Shown piece after piece: positions 61,493-64,000 of a DNA stretch of 64,000 nucleotides. Numbering within the stretch: position 1 is the first letter of the stretch; the number at the start of each line of letters is the position of its first letter. The notes beneath the pieces were generated by a model. That model searched no databases. It saw nothing but the letters and a program-made list of their open reading frames with translations, and was not told the origin of the DNA. Location of the stretch: positions 62,001-126,000 of the forward strand of contig JASCOH010000007.1 in assembly GCA_029959295.1 (NCBI GenBank), written 5' to 3'. Source of the stretch: Flavobacteriaceae bacterium PS02334. GTDB lineage: Bacteria; Bacteroidota; Bacteroidia; Flavobacteriales; Flavobacteriaceae. The translations under genes and the position numbers were made by a program.

Positions 61493-61501
61493 ATATAAAT
61501 T

Positions 61502-62125
61502 ATGCTACGCGAAAACTTCAAAAATCTATTTCAAAAATTCAACCAAGACATTCCTTTGCAAGAAAATCTTTGGATAGAAATTGAAACGTATTATTCTTCG
61601 GAGAAAAGGCATTATCACAATCTTTCACATCTAGAAAATTTATTCGAAGAATTACTTCCCATCCAAGAAAAGCTGGAAGATTGGGATACCATTCAGTTCT
61701 CAATATTTTATCATGATATTATCTACAAAGCTTCCCGAAGCGATAATGAAGAAAAAAGTGCTTTACTAGCAATTGAAAGATTGAAGGAAATCGGTTATCC
61801 AAATGACCTAATCTTAAAATGCAATCATCAAATCGTTACTACCAAATCGCATGAATTTTCAGATGCTGACACTAATTATTTCACCGATGCCGATTTATCT
61901 ATTCTAGGAAAAAGCTGGGAAATTTATTTAGAATATTTTCAGCAGATCCGTAAAGAATATAAAATTTATCCTGATTTCATTTACAATCCGGGGCGAAAGA
62001 AGGCACTTCAGCATTTTTTAAAAATGGATCGAATTTTCAAAACTGATTATTTCTTTGAAAAGTATGAAAAACAAGCCAGAGAAAATCTCAAAAAAGAGCT
62101 TGAAATTCTACTAAATAATCGTTAA
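61502..62125 (+). CDS. HD-superfamily metal-dependent phosphohydrolase (COG4339-like)
   Basis: A 207-residue protein with the HD layout: RHYHNLSHLE (36-45) supplies the first His, H71-D72 is the HD pair in FYHDIIY, and DADLSILG near 128-135 gives the last Asp. These enzymes bind divalent metal and hydrolyse phosphoester bonds of nucleotides. The exact substrate is unknown. It lies 9 bases after the DUF2971 gene, so they are probably co-transcribed. Confidence 0.85.
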   Translation: MLRENFKNLFQKFNQDIPLQENLWIEIETYYSSEKRHYHNLSHLENLFEELLPIQEKLEDWDTIQFSIFYHDIIYKASRSDNEEKSALLAIERLKEIGYPNDLILKCNHQIVTTKSHEFSDADTNYFTDADLSILGKSWEIYLEYFQQIRKEYKIYPDFIYNPGRKKALQHFLKMDRIFKTDYFFEKYEKQARENLKKELEILLNNR

Positions 62126-62163
62126 AGATTCCTTTTGAAATTAGAGAAAAGTCAAATAAATCG

Positions 62164-62171
62164 TAACTTTG
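62164..62171 (+). promoter_or_regulatory. -7 promoter element of pepT
   Basis: TAACTTTG matches TAnnTTTG, 24 bases before the ATG; no TTG at the expected spacing. Confidence 0.5.
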
Positions 62172-62195
62172 TTTTTCTATTCTTAAAAGAAAATT

Positions 62196-63437
62196 ATGCA
62201 ACATATTATTGACCGTTTTATCAGTTATGTGACGATTGATACGGAATCTGACGCAAGTTCAAATACAACTCCAAGTACTGAAAAACAATGGGATTTGGCC
62301 AATAAATTGGTTGAAGAACTAAAGCAAATCGGTTTACAAGAAGTTACAATCGACGAGAATGCTTATATCATGGCAACACTTCCAAGCAATGTGGATCATG
62401 AAGTCCCGACTATCGGATTTGTTTCTCACTTCGACACAACGCCTGATTTTACGGGAGCTAACATCAAACCACAAATCGTAAAAAATTATGACGGAGGCGA
62501 TATCATTCTAAATGCAGCGCAAAATATCGTTCTTTCTCCAAAATATTTCGAAGATTTATTGCAATATAAAGGACAGACAATCATCACGACTGACGGAACA
62601 ACGCTTCTTGGCGCAGATGACAAAGCCGGAATTACAGAGATTGTTACTGCAATGGAATTCTTGATTAACAATGCTGAAATCAAACACGGAAAAATCAGAA
62701 TTGGCTTTACTCCAGATGAAGAAATTGGCCGTGGCGCTCATAAATTTGACGTAGTTAAATTCGCTGCAGATTGGGCTTATACTATGGATGGAAGCCAAAT
62801 CGGTGAATTAGAATACGAAAATTTCAACGCGGCCGGAGCGAAAATTACCTTCAAAGGAAAAAGCGTTCATCCCGGTTATGCAAAAGGAAAAATGATCAAC
62901 TCAATGTTGATTGCCAATAAATTTATCTCGAAATTACCCAAAGACGAAGTTCCAGAAAACACTAAAGGTTACGAAGGATTTTTCCACGTTCACCATTTGA
63001 ATGGAACCATCGAGGAAACGGTTTTAGAATTAATCATTCGTGATCACGACAAGAAAAAATTCAAGAAGAGAAAGAAACTTATTGAGAAAATTACAAAGAA
63101 AATCAACAAGAAGTTCGCAAAACAATTTGGAGAAGATATTGCAATTGCTGAAATTAAAGATCAGTATTACAATATGAAAGAAAAAGTGGAACCTGTAATG
63201 CATATCGTTGATATTGCTGAAGAAGCGATGAAGCAACTAGGAATCAAGCCGTTAATCAAGCCGATTCGTGGTGGAACTGATGGTTGCCAATTGTCATACA
63301 TGGGACTGCCTTGTCCAAATATTTTTGCAGGAGGACATAATTTCCATGGAAAATATGAGTATGTTCCTGTGGAAAGCATGCAGAAAGCAGTAGAAGTTAT
63401 TGTGAAAATTGCTGAATTGACTGCAAAGAAAAAGTAA
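62196..63437 (+). CDS. pepT: Peptidase T
   Basis: A dizinc M20 tripeptidase that releases the N-terminal residue from tripeptides. The metal set is readable: H78 and D80 (SHFDTTPD), bridging D141 (GADDKAG), E175/E176 (PDEEIGRG), and a C-terminal His in [10 protein letters not shown]. At 413 residues it has normal length. A -7 promoter lies upstream and a strong terminator behind. Confidence 0.95.
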   Translation: MQHIIDRFISYVTIDTESDASSNTTPSTEKQWDLANKLVEELKQIGLQEVTIDENAYIMATLPSNVDHEVPTIGFVSHFDTTPDFTGANIKPQIVKNYDGGDIILNAAQNIVLSPKYFEDLLQYKGQTIITTDGTTLLGADDKAGITEIVTAMEFLINNAEIKHGKIRIGFTPDEEIGRGAHKFDVVKFAADWAYTMDGSQIGELEYENFNAAGAKITFKGKSVHPGYAKGKMINSMLIANKFISKLPKDEVPENTKGYEGFFHVHHLNGTIEETVLELIIRDHDKKKFKKRKKLIEKITKKINKKFAKQFGEDIAIAEIKDQYYNMKEKVEPVMHIVDIAEEAMKQLGIKPLIKPIRGGTDGCQLSYMGLPCPNIFAGGHNFHGKYEYVPVESMQKAVEVIVKIAELTAKKK

Positions 63438-63454
63438 TCTAAAAAGTCATAAAT

Positions 63455-63488
63455 AAAAAATGCCTCAATTACTTGAGGCATTTTTTTT
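63455..63488. terminator. Bidirectional terminator
   Basis: AAAAAATGCCTCAA and TTGAGGCATTTTTT form a perfect stem with a 4-base loop between pepT and convergent yajC. Confidence 0.92.
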
Positions 63489-63504
63489 ATGAATTGAATT
63501 CTAA

Positions 63505-63789
63505 CTATTTAGTTACGACAGGCGTATTCAACTGTTTGCTTAATTCTAAAGAAATTGCAGAACGCTCCATTTTTAATTTTCCTGACATTGTTTCCAGAAC
63601 GATTGTTCTCTCAGCAAGTTCAGCAATTTTTCCGTGAAGACCGCTTTTCGTAATTACTTTGTCACCAACTTTTAAAGCCGTTTCAAATTCTTTTTCAGCT
63701 TTCGCTCTTTTTTGCTGCGGACGGATCATGAAAAAGTACATAACCACGAACATCGCTCCGAATAATAAAATATTTCCGTATTGTTCCAT
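63505..63789 (-). CDS. yajC: Preprotein translocase subunit YajC
   Basis: A 94-residue bitopic protein: TM segment about 5-23, then FMIRPQQKRAKAEKEFETALKVGDKVITKSGLHGKI, the YajC core. It works with SecDF to support export through SecYEG. The gene follows a DUF1573 gene by five bases on the same strand. Confidence 0.95.
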   Translation of the reverse strand: MEQYGNILLFGAMFVVMYFFMIRPQQKRAKAEKEFETALKVGDKVITKSGLHGKIAELAERTIVLETMSGKLKMERSAISLELSKQLNTPVVTK

Positions 63790-63794
63790 CTTAA

Positions 63795-64000
63795 TTATTT
63801 GGTAACACCAATTCCTGCTGGTTTTGGAGCTACACTTGCTTTAATTGTTAGTAATTCGTTTCCTGAAGCAGTATTTGCTGAAATGGTAACTGTTTTTTGC
63901 TGTTGTCCAGATTTTCCTGTAGAGTCAAAAGTAACTTTCATTGTGCTTTTTTCTCCTGGCTTGATTGGATCTTTTTTGTAATCAGGAACCGTGCAACCAC
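63795..64000 (-). CDS. DUF1573 protein (5' end outside window)
   Basis: The last 68 codons are visible. GCTVPDYKKDPIKPGEKSTMKVTF and a final beta-strand set are typical of DUF1573, a Bacteroidota-rich family of secreted Ig-like domains. The start and signal peptide lie outside the window. Close linkage to yajC (5-base gap) suggests co-transcription. Confidence 0.85.
   Translation of the reverse strand, partial: GCTVPDYKKDPIKPGEKSTMKVTFDSTGKSGQQQKTVTISANTASGNELLTIKASVAPKPAGIGVTK

Overview
The window looks like chromosomal DNA from a Flavobacterium-like member of the Bacteroidota. The evidence is AT-rich DNA, three type IX secretion (T9SS) C-terminal sorting domains, Bacteroidota -7 promoter elements (TAnnTTTG), a zinc-free type B L31, the Bacteroidota GlmU-like fusion, a short-Q-loop CydA and many DUF3857, DUF2339, DUF4199 and DUF1573 proteins. 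I see no rRNA, tRNA, CRISPR array, prophage or insertion sequence. Most of the window is core genome, with small accessory islands and many short repeats.

Layout: 1-6.5 kb holds two neighbouring paralogous T9SS surface proteins and two neighbouring DUF3857 transglutaminase-like proteins, of which the second has lost its catalytic triad. 6.6-19.5 kb holds housekeeping genes: LOG, carB without its allosteric domain, rpmH, a TPR protein, a lytic transglycosylase, pirin, mtaB and an oligopeptide-binding lipoprotein. 19.5-25.4 kb is a minus-strand run of secreted esterase, SDR, AraC regulator, aldo/keto reductase and S41 protease. 25.5-28.2 kb is a peroxide-response group: OsmC, a secreted esterase and a divergent OxyR with Cys199 and Cys208. 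28.2-32.1 kb is accessory: an HxlR remnant, a gene-poor gap, then a small PID-motif membrane protein and an 806-residue T9SS protein with a TTG start. 32.1-37.6 kb holds an ABC exporter, cydAB and two hypothetical genes.

37.7-52.1 kb is rich in B12-dependent mutases. A fused isobutyryl-CoA mutase (IcmF type) is followed by an acyltransferase and a four-gene membrane cluster (DUF2339/DUF3999), then udk, a DivIC/FtsB-like gene and methylmalonyl-CoA mutase mutA and mutB. A RelE/ParE toxin-antitoxin pair sits between mutA and mutB. 52.2-64 kb holds an AraC regulator, the GlmU-like enzyme, rpmE2, a run from DUF4199 through a glycosyltransferase, phosphosugar mutase and ABC exporter to DUF2971 and an HD protein, then pepT, yajC and a partial DUF1573 gene.

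The strongest unexplained signal is the repeats. Long inverted repeats fill the gap from stop codon to stop codon between three convergent gene pairs (12.2, 15.7 and 52.1 kb). Short repeat words have also entered coding sequence: a palindrome encoding VIPSAVEG in the IcmF linker, and four copies of a 7-bp unit in the first codons of mutB, where a change in copy number would shift the frame. Gene functions are inferred from motifs read by eye; no database search was run.
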